A DNA stretch of 64,000 nucleotides from Dioscorea cayenensis subsp. rotundata (lineage: Eukaryota > Streptophyta > Magnoliopsida > Dioscoreales > Dioscoreaceae), in the NCBI RefSeq assembly GCF_009730915.1, contig NW_024088559.1:169170-233169 (forward strand), given 5' to 3'. This document shows positions 24,067 to 35,719 of this stretch, piece by piece. Under the pieces are notes generated by a model that did not search any database, was not told the DNA's origin, and saw nothing but the letters and a program-made list of their open reading frames with translations. Both the position numbers and the translations under genes were made by a program. How positions within the stretch are numbered: the stretch's first letter is position 1; the number at the start of each line of letters is the position of its first letter.

Positions 24067-27000
24067 TCAAGCTTCAGATGCCATTTCTGCTTCCAGGAGG
24101 TGCTTATTGTGGAGCTGACAGGAAGTAGCGTTGTCGGAAGGTCCAACATATGCTTTCTTGTATCTATTATTAGCCTTCACTCTAGATCCATCCCCTTTAC
24201 GGTTTGAAAGAATCATAGACATAACCGCTAAGAAGCCAATGACAGAAACAGCCCAAAGCCCGACCATCCAAATCCTTATCCTTGTGTTGCCATTGTTTGA
24301 TTCAGGTTGTGAGGATGAATTAGAAGTATCACCGTGTGCAGGAGTTCGTATGTTAGGTAAGACACCATCTGTTTTCAAGGAAATCTCATTACTAACTATT
24401 GCTGGCTTCTGATTGCCAATAACATTTGAAGTAGGACAATTCCTCCGCTTATAATGCAAAACAAGAGCTTTATTTAATGTCTCCGCACATTCAATGCTAA
24501 GCTTATCCCTTTTTAGGATATCTTCATCCTCTGAGGAGAGACTTGAAGCATTAGGAGGCTCAGGAAACTTTGCCCAGCATGTGTTTACCACATCAGTATT
24601 CCTCCAGTCAGCTTTGTCAAAGCTCCAGTTGCCGACACTGAATTTTAACCCATAATGGAAGACTCTGTAGTTGATGCCAGGTTCAGGAACATAGCCTGGG
24701 TAAATGAGTATGTCCTTTCTTATGATATGCCTCAGATTTAACTGCACGAATTATAAAAAGTAATACAGGATGAATCATGGTTATAACTGTGATCAGATAT
24801 ACAATAAAAGGATGGAAGAGTTAAGCAGTTGCCGTTGCGCTATTGGTGGAAACATTTTTCAATAGAAGATCACATGGGACTATGGCAGCATACCTACCCT
24901 ACATTTCATCTTGCACAACTTAAAGCATGCATAATCAATACTATTTCAATGAAGAATTCAAGCAGTATCAGCATAATTCCTGACAAAACATATCTGCATT
25001 AATGATTAAAGACATACCTCAGCTGCACCAAAGGAGTAACCATACATCTCACTAATCCAGCCAGATTCATATATATCCCCAGTGAATTTGGTTGCGTAGT
25101 GAGCTTTGTCAGCTCGGACCTCTTCTGTCTTGAGCAGCCACAGTATAGCAAACTTTCGCAGATCTTCTACGTGCATAATTATGACACCACCAACTTTGTC
25201 ACAGGCAGTTGGATTCCGAGTATGCAGTTTTGCAAGCTCATTATCACAACCAATAAGGTAGCTAATCAAAGAAAGAGTGTCATTGGTAAGAGCAAGCATA
25301 AACAACTGATCACAAGAAGAAAAATGAGGCAGCCATCAGGTTTGAGAGAGCAAATAAGCTTCTTACTCATAGGGAGTCGAAACAGGATGGCCAAGTTTTG
25401 CACCATATTCCCACGGTGTGATTGGGCCCCTGAGAATCATATCAGCATCCAGAATGACTATAAACTCCGCATCAGTCTCCACATGATTAAGCCAGTGGAC
25501 AACAGCAGCTGGCTTATTTATTGCAGGATACCTATAAAGCAGATAAAGCAATTGATTTTATTGAAAATAATATTAGAACAGGAACAACAATGTTGGAGGT
25601 GTGCTTCCTAGTATTGAAAGATATCAGTTATATGTAGCAGCTTTTGATGATACGTGGTTCTTCTCAAAAGATAAATGGATCAGGTCGATGGGAATCATAA
25701 CAAATCATGACCTATGAGATGCAGCGATTATTACATCACCATATGTCACATAGTAGATTGTGGTTCTCAACTGGTATGACCTAACAATTGGCAGTCTACC
25801 ATCACCAAGTGCCACTGAAATGCACTGCCTAGAGCTCACTATCAACAAAATGTTCCTCAAACTTCCAGATTGTTGTCTTTAATGTCCTTCACCCTTGCAA
25901 CTTTTAATTCATGAAGTGAAAAGGCTCATATATGACATGAAAAGAAATTGAGAAACACAATGGAATATCAAATTGACAAGGTTCCCTAGTTTGAAGGCTC
26001 AAAATAGATTATAATCAGCAAAATAGCAGTTTATAGCAGCTAAAATCATAAAACACTGAAATTTGAATTACCAGTCTCCTGTCAGTGGATGCCGGCTCAT
26101 AGATGGAACATAATGTGTAGGAGCAAGATCACGGCCCTTATATTGCTCAAGGTCTTTCTCAGTGCAACTGAGAAGGCGTGTGATATTACCAGGTTGACCA
26201 CTTAGGTAGAAACTATGCATAAGACCTACAGTTTGCCAGTCAAAATAAGGCGAGCATTCAGTAGAAAAAAGAGTATGTATCTTTGGATTTGGTTCCACTG
26301 GTTCATCTGAACGTTGTGTTTCCTTAGATATCTGGCTTCCCAGCTCAGGATGATTCCAATATTTTGGTTTCGTGAGCTCTGAAAATTTTTGACTTTTCAG
26401 AAAACTCAAGTACCTTGACCATTGAGGCTTAGGACATCCCATTGATGCATGGTGAAATAGAAGTCCTTCATTTAATGTATTAATACATTCTATGCTTAAG
26501 AACAAACTTTGCCTTACATTTGGATCAGCTTCCATCATTTGAACCTGCAAAAAAAAAAAAAAGGACAGCTCCACGTGATATCGTTTCCAAGGTTTTTGAA
26601 TAACCAAAAAAAATGCAATTGCATAAATACATGACATCCAGATCAACTATCCATACAATCTTGAAGCTGACTAATACCTCTCTAGGGAAAGGGGGTGGCG
26701 GAAAAAGGCGGTTGCACTCATAAACAATGCCATCTTCATGATGTTCCAATTTACTGAAAGACCAGTTTCCAACTTTGAATGGCAAGCCATAGTGAAATAG
26801 AATAGGTTCAACACCAGGCCTTGGAATATAACCTGGGTAGATCATCAAATCATCATTTATCTTGTGGTGAAGACCTACCTGTTCATGCAGACCAGCAAAA
26901 GGAATTTAAAAGTGCCATCAAAACAGAGTATGAAAATATTATGGACATGCATCGAGAGGAAGACACCGAATAGGCCTCACCTCTGCAGCACCAAATGAAT

Positions 27001-28680
27001 ATCCATACATTTCACTGATCCAACCCTGACCATAAATATCACCAGTTATATTGGTACCCCAATGAGCCCTATCTTCACGCACTTCCTCAGTCTTTGAGAG
27101 CCACATGGGTGCTAAGGCCTTCAGATCATCAATATGCATGGCCAAAAGCCCACCAACCTTGTCACATAGTTCTGGATGCTTTGTGTGCAACTGAGCCAGA
27201 ATATTATCACATCCCACTAAATACCTACATTTTCAGATTAAAAGTTGGTGTCAAGGAAGCATCCATCAGGTTGTCAAAGCAGTAGAGCACCCATTGAATA
27301 ACATCAAATAAATCTGAAAATAGTAACTAAACCATCAAGAACATGGTCTGGCGAACTATGGAAGAAACAAAAGGGAACAAGAACAGAAATCATTGAAAAC
27401 CAAAAGCCACTCAAAAACTAAAAAAAAAAAAAGCAACCCTAATTTGCTCATTTAGAATTTTGACAAAGTTCTTCGCAATGAACTTCGGACTGCTCAAGCT
27501 GACTCATCACATTGAAATGAGGAAGTTCATTTTCATACCCATAATACGCAGCAACAGGTTTGCCCTTTTCTACTCCTAGTTCCCATGGAATGATAGGACC
27601 TCTAATGATCATATCTGCATCTAAGATTACAACCCAATCAACATTCTCAGCTTCTTTGCTATTTTTAAGCCAATGCACAACACCTGCTGGTTTATTGATA
27701 GCCGGATACCTGGAGTTATAACAAAAGAAAATCATTATGCCTGTGATATAGTAGTTTAATCCTTCAAAAAACTGTAGAGAAAGAAAGAAAGAAGGAAAGA
27801 AAGAAAGAAATAATAGACAACTTCAATGATATAACAGGATATTCAGAGGGCAGAAAATGATTTTTATGTGAAATCCTACACCATTTGCAGTTTGAATTAA
27901 AGTGGATTTTAATTAATTCCAAGCAGAAACAAGCAGCATAATGTTGCAAATGCCAGCAAGATGCAGCATTTATGGACCTATCAGATGGCACTCCTAAACA
28001 ATTACATGTTAAGCAAGATCAAAGGGTGTGAGGAAATGAAATGAGCATGTCATACTAACAACCTTTATAATTTTTCCAGAAATTATGCACATTCAGTCCC
28101 AATTTTCTAAATTATACTGAAATATCAGCAAGATTACAGGATGAAAGTAGTCCCCCTCTACCCACCACCATGATATTACAGACTCACTCCTATCTATGAC
28201 GATCACATATCAAAGAAAAACACTCTTAGAATGCACACAAGATCAACAATGCACCCCACCCACAAAATTCAACAAATTGAAGCTCATGCAAGCTATTCAA
28301 CACACCAATCAAATCAAAGAAACCAAAAACCATTCATATTAGCAATCAAACACTGAAATTCAATTCAATTACCAATCACCAGTCTGCGGGTGACGGCTCA
28401 TTGACGGAACTTCAAGCGTCGGAGCAAGACCCATTCCACGGTACCGAGCACGCTCCTCCGGCGTGCAGCTGAGAAGGCGAGTGATAGGCCCAGGTTGCCG
28501 AGCCTTGCGGAAGCTGTGCATCAACCCCACCGTTTGCCAATCGAAGTAGTCCTGGCATTCAACAGAGAACAACGTGTGAATCCTCCAGCCCACCTCCCCA
28601 ACCTCCACCGCCTCTGCCGCCATGACCAGCCCCACCACCAGCACCGCCGTCACCACCGCCGCCATCATCGGAGTGGCCAT
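24067..28680 (-). CDS. SERGT1: Peptidyl serine alpha-galactosyltransferase
   Basis: Adds galactose to serine of extensin-type and other hydroxyproline-rich cell-wall glycoproteins in the ER/early secretory pathway. Eight exons in transcript order (28680-28373, 27709-27539, 27224-26981, 26878-26678, 26544-26072, 25531-25367, 25261-25018, 24741-24067) join in frame to 826 aa. A signal peptide spans residues 1 to about 22. The protein has two homologous glycosyltransferase units, each with IHTLFS.EC..YFDWQTVGLMHSF, RLLSC, VPSMSRHP.TGDWYPAINKP, a DxD motif (D133-A-D135 and D494-A-D496) and TGDIY..GWISEMYGYSFGAAE. The exon pattern is partly repeated: both units split the same Trp codon and share a 244-base exon, which shows an internal duplication. 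A membrane segment spans about 759-781, with a basic tail behind it. Layout and length match the Arabidopsis enzyme. Confidence 0.96.
27778..27810. repeat. GAAA-type microsatellite in an intron
   Basis: A short run of gaaa/gaag tetramers lies in the first intron of the galactosyltransferase gene. Confidence 0.7.
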
Positions 28681-29740
28681 CTCACCGGCGAGATCTGGGT
28701 TTCCATCATGAATGAAAGTCCAAAGTTTATAGACTATGTGAACATTGACTTTTAAACTATGATTTTTAATTAATAAATTAATTACAAGATTAATTACAGA
28801 AGTAAACAAGATCTTAATAACACTCTGGATTAATTTTCAGGTAAATAATTCTCTCCTTTAAAAAAAAAAAAAAAAACTCAATTTTTTTCCAATTTTGAAA
28901 TATTTAAACGTTGTTATTAACTTTCATGAGTTGTGTGTTGTAAAAAAAAAAAAAAATTCAAATATTACATTGTAGTTGTACACATGATATAATTTTTCTT
29001 CCTTTTATTGAAAAAGAAGAAGAATGTTTATACAAGTATATTATACTACATCAGTAAATTGTTTTAAAAAAAAATTTACATCTCACTCAAGTGCCTTGAA
29101 AATTGTTTTTTTTAATGTATCTTTATTAGGCGTGTAATGATAATTTTTTATTGTTATGATATAAATATAATCCTAAAACTATAATATAATTTCACAAATG
29201 ATTATATTAAAGAGTATGAAAAAATCATCCAACAAAGTAAATATTTAACCTATGGAGCTTATATATGAATGTAAAGTTTATATATATATAAATATATAAT
29301 ATGGTTGCGATGAATATTTGACTGATTTTTATCTGTTATTAGAATATAATACGACTACTCTAATTACTTAAGTAAATGATTTTGAGTCTGAATTTTTATA
29401 TTAAAAAAATATATATGAATAATTTATCAATTTATATGATGTTTAATACTTCACTCAGGCAAAAGAACCAAATGTGTCGTCTGTCCTTTCAATAAATCAG
29501 TGGTTTATCTATTTTTTTAAATTAAAAAAAAGTGTGTCGTAGACACCAAACTAAGAAAAACATAATATATGCTATATATGCTATATATATGAGTATATCT
29601 TAAACAATAAATACCTTTTATACATATTTCACTCATTAAAGCATCACACAACCTTTGGAAATAAAATAAAATAAAATAATCCAAAAATACATCAATGACA
29701 ACATCATCTAAATAAACATCAAACATATATATACATCTAA
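28681..29740. other. Promoter side of SERGT1 and 3' flank of BAHD copy 1
   Basis: AT-rich, with poly-A runs near 28859 and 28948 and small (TA)n stretches near 29279-29299. No gene or clear element is seen. Confidence 0.5.
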
Positions 29741-31003
29741 TTAAAAAGAAACAAAACTAAGAAACTCAAGATCACACTCAAGCTTCTTCATCCCATCCTC
29801 ATCCAACCAAACCCAAACCTCAACTCCCACTCCATCCTTTGCATCAATCAACATGCAAACATCCTTCATCTCCCTTAATCCACATCCAACCCAATCAGGT
29901 TCTCCCCATCCAAAATCACTACTCTCATAAAACCCCATCCTACACCAACTTGTAAATATCCAACATGCATCACTCTTCTTCACCTTCCCTTCAATAAAAT
30001 TCCTAACATACTCTTCATTCACACTTGTCACAGCTTCTCTCAATGCTTCTTCTTCCTCAATTCTCTCACACTGATGATCACTACTAGTACTAACCATAAC
30101 ACTAACCCAGAGGTTACCGAAATCCTTCTCCGAAAGCATTGAAACCATGTTCATCTTCTTATTTCGAATGTTCACTACTTGTGATACATGATTACCGGAC
30201 AACTTAGCTCGCCGGAGACATCTCCAAACCAACCCCAACACAGCTTGTACTCTCGTTGGCCGCCAGCTTTGTTTGCTTATTCTCAATCTCTCTACTCCTT
30301 CCTTATCAATCACAAACCTTTTAATTATGGACACTTTGGTAATAGTATTCTCATCTTGTTCATCATCTTGTGGTTTTTCCACTGTGGATGCTGACCAAGG
30401 CTGAGGAGAGAATAAGGAAGCAGAGTCAAAGATTGGTAGTGAGCCATTAATGGTTGCACCTGATCTTGAAATGGAAGACCATTGTTTGAGGAACAAGGCC
30501 ATTGAAGCACCATCAGCAATGAGGTGACACATGGAGAGGCCAAGAACAAAGCCACCAGAATCAAACACAGTGAGTTGCACTGCAAGAAGAGGGTCTGATA
30601 GGTTGAAGTGGTCTTTCTTGATTGGCAAGAGCTCTGGGAATTCATTAATGGGAGATGAAGAAGAAGCATGATGATCAGATGTGAGAAAGGACTGGATGGT
30701 ATAAGCTTGATGAGCTTCAGCTTCGACGAAGACGGCACCTTCGTCGGTGCAGTGGACGTAGAGAGTGCCGTTGGAGCTTGAACGGTGGATACGGCCGGCG
30801 AGGGGGGAGAAGTGGAGGAGAGTGGTGGAGAGAGAGGTCTTGAGATGGTTGGGATTGATGGTAGAGGAGTAGAAGAGGAGGATGTGTGTGTAGATTTGAG
30901 GTGTAATGTGATCAAGAGAAGAGAGTTGGATTGGTGGATGGTTTGGAGAGGTTGGTGATGAAGGTTTGATGTTTTCTTTTGATTTTATTTGAACCTTCAA
31001 CAT
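29741..31003 (-). CDS. BAHD acyltransferase, copy 1 of a tandem pair
   Basis: Cytosolic enzyme expected to transfer an acyl group from a CoA thioester to an alcohol or amine; the substrate cannot be told from sequence. It is intronless and 420 aa long, a little below the usual 430-460. The catalytic motif is His160-Leu-Ile-Ala-Asp164, and the structural DFGWG motif is at 363-367. The N-terminus (VQIKSKENIKPSSPT..HPPIQLSSLDHI) and end (LIDAKDGVGVEVWVWL) match the vinorine synthase-like clade of alkaloid, terpenoid and ester acyltransferases. A second, very similar gene lies 2 kb upstream on the same strand. A TATA-like run lies 60-75 bases before the ATG and a SINE sits directly beyond it. All known key residues are present, so it looks functional. 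Confidence 0.93.
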   Translation of the reverse strand: MLKVQIKSKENIKPSSPTSPNHPPIQLSSLDHITPQIYTHILLFYSSTINPNHLKTSLSTTLLHFSPLAGRIHRSSSNGTLYVHCTDEGAVFVEAEAHQAYTIQSFLTSDHHASSSSPINEFPELLPIKKDHFNLSDPLLAVQLTVFDSGGFVLGLSMCHLIADGASMALFLKQWSSISRSGATINGSLPIFDSASLFSPQPWSASTVEKPQDDEQDENTITKVSIIKRFVIDKEGVERLRISKQSWRPTRVQAVLGLVWRCLRRAKLSGNHVSQVVNIRNKKMNMVSMLSEKDFGNLWVSVMVSTSSDHQCERIEEEEALREAVTSVNEEYVRNFIEGKVKKSDACWIFTSWCRMGFYESSDFGWGEPDWVGCGLREMKDVCMLIDAKDGVGVEVWVWLDEDGMKKLECDLEFLSFVSF

Positions 31004-31061
31004 GATTCTTAGTTGTGTTTTTTATGAAGATGGAGATGAAGATGAACCAATTGAGGTTTTT

Positions 31062-31078
31062 GTATATATATATACATA
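31062..31078 (-). promoter_or_regulatory. TATA-like box of BAHD copy 1
   Basis: A TATATA-rich stretch lies 60-75 bases upstream of the ATG at 31003, between the coding start and the SINE at 31100. It suits a core promoter with a short leader; it could also be only a microsatellite. Confidence 0.4.
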
Positions 31079-31099
31079 TATTAGAGAAAGAATAGTGGT

Positions 31100-31288
31100 T
31101 TTTTTTTTTTGGACACCGGACAATAAACGTCACGGTCCCCCACTGGGGGAAGTCAAAGACAAACGCCAGAGCATCGCTCTACACTACTTTCACCCAAGCA
31201 CAAAGCATCGCGTGGAACAAGGCTCGAACACGTGACTTCTATGAATCTTTTGGAGACCCTATACCACTAGATCATTAGGCCGGTAGTT
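31100..31288 (-). mobile_element. tRNA-derived SINE
   Basis: Read on the minus strand, the element starts with a polymerase III A-box-like word (gatctagtggtata), followed by a B-box-like word (gtgttcgagcctt) at about 31217-31231, and ends in an A-tail (T-run at 31099-31110 on the plus strand). The 10-base target-site duplication gaatagtggt flanks it at 31090-31099 and 31289-31298. It is 189 bp with no coding capacity, so it would need a LINE to move. It sits about 100 bases upstream of the BAHD copy 1 start. Confidence 0.85.
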
Positions 31289-31769
31289 GAATAGTGGTGT
31301 TTTTACTTATCAAACAAGGACTTACCAATAAATAATATAATAATGTCTTTATCTTCATCTCCAAGTTTTCCATGCTTGAGGGGTGACAGAATTGACTATG
31401 GTTTTGATCCATTGGGGATAATGATGAGAAATATGCATGGGCGGCTCAAATGTTGAAACTTTCAAAGTTTTTTAAAATCTTATCATCATAAATATTATAA
31501 CAATTATTTATTAATTATAATAGCCAACACTTGCTAAGCATGGCATTTGGTGGTGTACTGATACTTGGGACTTAATACTAACGTCTCTTGCGGGAGAAGC
31601 ATATGTATTCTTTATCTTTTCAATGTTACATGATGAAGAGATTTATTATTGTAAAATTAAAAATTTAATATATATAATTTTAGACATATATAACAGGTCT
31701 TAATTGTCGTGCATATTAATATGCTCTATATAATAAATCTCTGTTATATTCATTAAACTAAAGTGTAAT

Positions 31770-31829
31770 CGGTGCACCTCCATACTACTTATCTCCCGTC
31801 GGTGCACCTCCATACTACTTATCTCCCGG
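31770..31829. repeat. 30-bp perfect tandem duplication
   Basis: The unit starting cggtgcacctccatactact occurs twice head-to-tail (31770-31799 and 31800-31829), differing only in the last base. It is followed within 20 bases by a long (AT)n tract. The lack of divergence points to a recent event. Confidence 0.95.
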
Positions 31830-31845
31830 ATATTGCTTATCACTT

Positions 31846-31847
<2 letters not shown>

Positions 31848-31897
<50 letters not shown>
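31848..31897. repeat. (AT)n microsatellite
   Basis: About 24 uninterrupted AT units. Confidence 0.95.
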
Positions 31898-31899
<2 letters not shown>

Positions 31900-32699
31900 A
31901 TTAAGGTCAAATTAAAGATAATAAGGTTTTCTGTTTAATAAATTTTCATATTTCCATATTTTGTCTTAACTATTTTTTTTTAAATTAAATTTTCTACTGT
32001 ATGTTTTTTTAATAGCCTTTTTTTTAAAAAAAAAAAAAAATACTCTAACGTTCATTGTTTTAATATAAATGAAAAGTTTTATATTTTTTTAACATCTCAT
32101 TCTGATATTTTATTGAAAAATAAATAAAGGCTTGATTATGAAATCTGGCTTTAAACCTTTGATTACCTTGAGCCATCTCTAACGATATGATTAGTTTATA
32201 AAGAAATGTTTAAGAACATGATATTTTGTTTGTAGCTTAGGATATTCTCTTGAAATTATTAACCTTTTTTTATAACAAGGGTTTTAAAATTTTTATTTTT
32301 ATAATGGATTTCTTTCCCAAATTTCTCTATCAAATCCATCAATCTTAAATAACACTCATTTCTCCCACCAAGATATTTTGTTTGTAACTTAATTTGATAT
32401 TTCTTTATGCTATTTTCATTATTTTTATACTGTTATAGTTCTAACATAAAATTGTTTGTGCTTACAATAGGTTCATAACGATAGAAATTCAAATAAATAA
32501 ATAAATAAAACAATATGTTAATCTTCAATTAATCTCAATCCAAACCTATATCAACACACCCAAATTATATATGCATATATATATATATATATATAGAAGA
32601 TACATTATTACTACTCGCCAAAGCCACTTAGTTCAAGTATAGATTAAAAACACTAATATGGTTCCGTTGTGTAACATACAGAGAATGAGTTTGTCGTCT

Positions 32700-32701
32700 T
32701 T

Positions 32702-32735
<34 letters not shown>
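32700..32735. repeat. (ATA)n microsatellite
   Basis: About eleven ATA/TAA units downstream of BAHD copy 2. Confidence 0.9.
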
Positions 32736-33014
32736 TTCTAAAAAAAAAAAAATACAATGGTTAAACAACAAATATCAAGAAAGTGTTTCATTCATTCTTT
32801 CATTTATTTGCACTCACAACACCAATTTATTTATTTATTTATTTCAAAACAAAAACATCACAAACTATTTAAAGATATATAGTAAAACAAAGACTATATA
32901 TCATTACATAACACATAAAAAACCAAAATTATATAGAGATCATAAAGTAACTAACTTAACACAATACAAAACAAAATAGACAACAATAAAACTTGATCAC
33001 CCCTTGATCAAATC

Positions 33015-34265
33015 TCACCTTCCCACAAATGAAACAAAATCAAGTAACTCAGTGTCCCTCTCAAGCCTCTCCATCTCATCCACATCCAACCAAACCCAAA
33101 CCTCAACTCCCACTCCATCCTTTGCATCAATCAACAAGCAAACATTCTTTACTTCTCTACTTCCACAAGCCACCCAAATTGCTTCCCCACTTCCAAAATC
33201 ACTACTCTCATAAAACCCCATCCTACACCAACTATTAAGTATCCAACATGCACTCCTCTTCTTCATCTTCCCTTCAATCAACTTTTGCACATACTCTTCA
33301 TCCACACTTGTCACAGCTTCCCTCAATGCTTCCTCAAGTCTCTCACACTCACTACTAACCACATTAACACCAACCCAAAGGTTACCAAAGCTTTCATTAA
33401 TGGAAAGCTTTGATCCCATCCTTTTTCTAAGGTTTACTACTAGTGACACTACATGACCGTCGGCCATTGACACATTGGCTCGCCGGAGACACCGCCAAAA
33501 GAGCCCATTCACGGCTTCCACTCTTGTCGGCCGCCACCCTTGTTTGCTTACTCTCAATCTCTCTACTCCTTCCTTATCAATCACAAACCTTCTGATGGCT
33601 ACCTCACCACCATTATCTGATGAGCTTTTTACCAATTGCACTGTTTCAGGCCAAGGTTCACTGGGAGAGAATAACAAGGAAGCAGAGTGAAAGTTTGGTA
33701 ATGAGCCATTAATAATATTGGTTGCATCTGATCTGGAAATGGAAGACCAATGTTTGAGGAATATGGCCATTGAAGCACCATCAGCAATGAGGTGAGACAT
33801 AGAGAGGCCAAGAACATGACCACCAGAATCAAACACTGTGAGTTGCACTGCAAGAAGAGGGTCTTCTAATAATAAATTGAAATGTTCCTTCTTGATTGGC
33901 AAAAGCTTTCTGAAGTCATCAATGGAAGATGAAGAAGCTGTGAGAAAGGACTGGAGGTTAAAAGCTTGATGAGCTTCAGCTTCGATGAAGACGGCACCGT
34001 CATCGGTGCAGTGGACGTAGAGAGTATCATCGGAGTTTGAACGGTGAATACGGCCGGCGAGGGGGGAGAAGTTGAGGAGAGTGGTGGAAAGAGAGGTCTT
34101 GAGATGGTTGGGATTGATGGTGGTGGAGTAGAAGAGGAGGATGTGAGCGTAGACATGGGGTGAAGTGTGATCAAGAGAAGAGAGTTGGATTGGTGGATGG
34201 TTTGGAGGAGTTGGTGATGAAGGTTTAATGGTTTCTTTGGATTTGATTTCAACTTGCAACATCAT
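33015..34265 (-). CDS. BAHD acyltransferase, copy 2 of a tandem pair
   Basis: Intronless paralogue of the gene at 29741, 416 aa, with the same N-terminus (VEIKSKETIKPSSPT) and catalytic His158-Leu-Ile-Ala-Asp162. The DFGWG structural motif is altered to DFGSG (356-360), and the neighbouring EPDW is EAIW. The frame is open throughout, so it is probably expressed, but the loss of Trp in a motif near the CoA/fold interface may change activity. Two ATGs stand in a row; the second aligns with the start of copy 1. Upstream it lacks the SINE of copy 1 and instead meets long (TA)n tracts from about 34320 and a palindrome. Substrate is unknown. Confidence 0.92.
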   Translation of the reverse strand: MMLQVEIKSKETIKPSSPTPPNHPPIQLSSLDHTSPHVYAHILLFYSTTINPNHLKTSLSTTLLNFSPLAGRIHRSNSDDTLYVHCTDDGAVFIEAEAHQAFNLQSFLTASSSSIDDFRKLLPIKKEHFNLLLEDPLLAVQLTVFDSGGHVLGLSMSHLIADGASMAIFLKHWSSISRSDATNIINGSLPNFHSASLLFSPSEPWPETVQLVKSSSDNGGEVAIRRFVIDKEGVERLRVSKQGWRPTRVEAVNGLFWRCLRRANVSMADGHVVSLVVNLRKRMGSKLSINESFGNLWVGVNVVSSECERLEEALREAVTSVDEEYVQKLIEGKMKKRSACWILNSWCRMGFYESSDFGSGEAIWVACGSREVKNVCLLIDAKDGVGVEVWVWLDVDEMERLERDTELLDFVSFVGR

Positions 34266-34355
34266 TCTAGTAGTTATGAGAATATGTGTATGATGCTTAA
34301 TGAATTTGATGAAGATGAACTATATATATATATATATATATATAACTTGCTGGGG

Positions 34356-34398
<43 letters not shown>

Positions 34399-34399
34399 G

Positions 34400-34545
34400 A
34401 GGATGCATCGTCTGTCAACGTTCACAGATTCGTAATCTGTGAACGTTGATATGGGCCATTGGATTTCAATCCAACGGCTGCACACCGTTCTATAAACAGT
34501 AACACTATGCACTATTTATAAATACAGTAAAAAATGGGATACACA
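34400..34545. repeat. Foldback-like repeat, family A copy 1
   Basis: Contains a perfect 16-base inverted repeat (34415-34430 and 34434-34449, loop of 3), then a second palindromic word (ccattggatt-tc-aatccaacgg) and an ataaacagta..ctatttataaa.acagta segment. A related copy lies at about 45246-45363. It follows a (TA)n tract. Confidence 0.65.
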
Positions 34546-34783
34546 GTGTTTTAATCTGAATCATTAAATCAATTTCAGCACAGTAACTGAATCAATCGCA
34601 GTCGTCCAATCCTATTAAAATTACTGGACATCATCATATTTGGCCATATAATATATCACAGAAAGTAGTATTTTGCTTGTCAACCAAGTCTTCAATGTTC
34701 AAAGGGACCAGACAAATTAGGGTAGTTGCATGTACCTATCTAGACAAAGGCAGGTGCATGTATGTCAGCTTTTCCATGCATGA

Positions 34784-34819
<36 letters not shown>

Positions 34820-34824
34820 TATAT

Positions 34825-35080
34825 GTAGAGGACCTATCATTTAGGCACGTATTTAGATTTCAAATCTAAGGATGTTTATAGTAGCTATCAGATGGTAATC
34901 TGACGGTTTTTATTCTTATAAACAGCAGGAACAGCGTTCTACAGTGTTCTACCGTGATTATAAACAGAAAAAAGTGTATAGTATTTATATAAACAATCAA
35001 CCATCAGATGATGATCCAACAGCTTAGATTTAAAACGTCCCTAGATTTGAAATCTAGGGACTTGCCAGGATGATCTTTTT
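34825..35080. mobile_element. (TA)n-embedded inverted-repeat element, family B copy 1
   Basis: About 256 bp between an (AT)n tract (34786-34824) and a shorter TA run (35081-35092). The ends are roughly complementary over about 40 bases: tagatttcaaatctaagg near 34852 against cctagatttgaaatctagg near 35040. It is non-coding. It matches the copy at 45722-45975 over its whole length, including ataaacaatcaaccatc.gatgatgatccaac in the middle. Confidence 0.75.
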
Positions 35081-35512
35081 CTATATATATATTGTTTTTG
35101 GAAATTTTGTCACTACTTTTGAAATTTTAATTAAATAAATAAAGTTGACTGCTACATAATAAAACATTTGCTGTTATATTAATGTAATTAGCACACAGAT
35201 ATACTATCATTAATTTTTATTTTATGTTTTAAATTAATATTCTCTTTGGACTCTAAAATTAGCCATTTATTTTCATAGCTATTTGCATTCATCACTAAAA
35301 TTAATATACCATATTAAAATTTTTATTACTGTGAATTTCGTTTAGTATAAATTTATAAAATAAACAAATAACAAACCTTTAACGGTTATAAAAGGGAGTT
35401 GAATCTTTTTATAATAAAAAAAAAGGGAGTTGAATCCTTAATTATACATTTATGAGAAAAATGACCCACATATTACTCTTCTAATGTGACCGGTGTTAAG
35501 TGCATAATATTT

Positions 35513-35719
35513 TTGAATAATAGACGACAAGCGCCATTTTTTATGAATAGAAACGGTACTTAACAATACTGAAACCCGAATATACAGTATATATACAGTA
35601 TGAGAATAGTATATAAATCCTTGGTGAACAGTGTATGAACATTACAGGGAACAGTACTGTTGGGGGAGAAATTTAAACCCATGACCTCCCCTTACACTTT
35701 GATGTCATACCATTGGGCT
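35513..35719 (-). mobile_element. SINE-like element (candidate)
   Basis: On the minus strand the head carries an A-box (tagcccaatgg) and, about 35 bases on, a B-box-like word (gggtttaaattt). The 9-base word ataatattt lies at 35504-35512 and 35720-35728 and could be the target-site duplication. The tail is not a clear A-run, so the call is tentative. Confidence 0.45.

Larger units (their letters stand above)
31004..33014. other. Spacer between the BAHD copies
   Basis: Contains the SINE (31100-31288), a 30-bp tandem duplication (31770-31829) directly before a long (AT)n tract (about 31848-31897), a (TA)n tract near 32569-32596 and an (ATA)n tract near 32700-32735. The part beyond about 32800 is the 3' flank of copy 2. 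No gene is seen. Confidence 0.6.
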
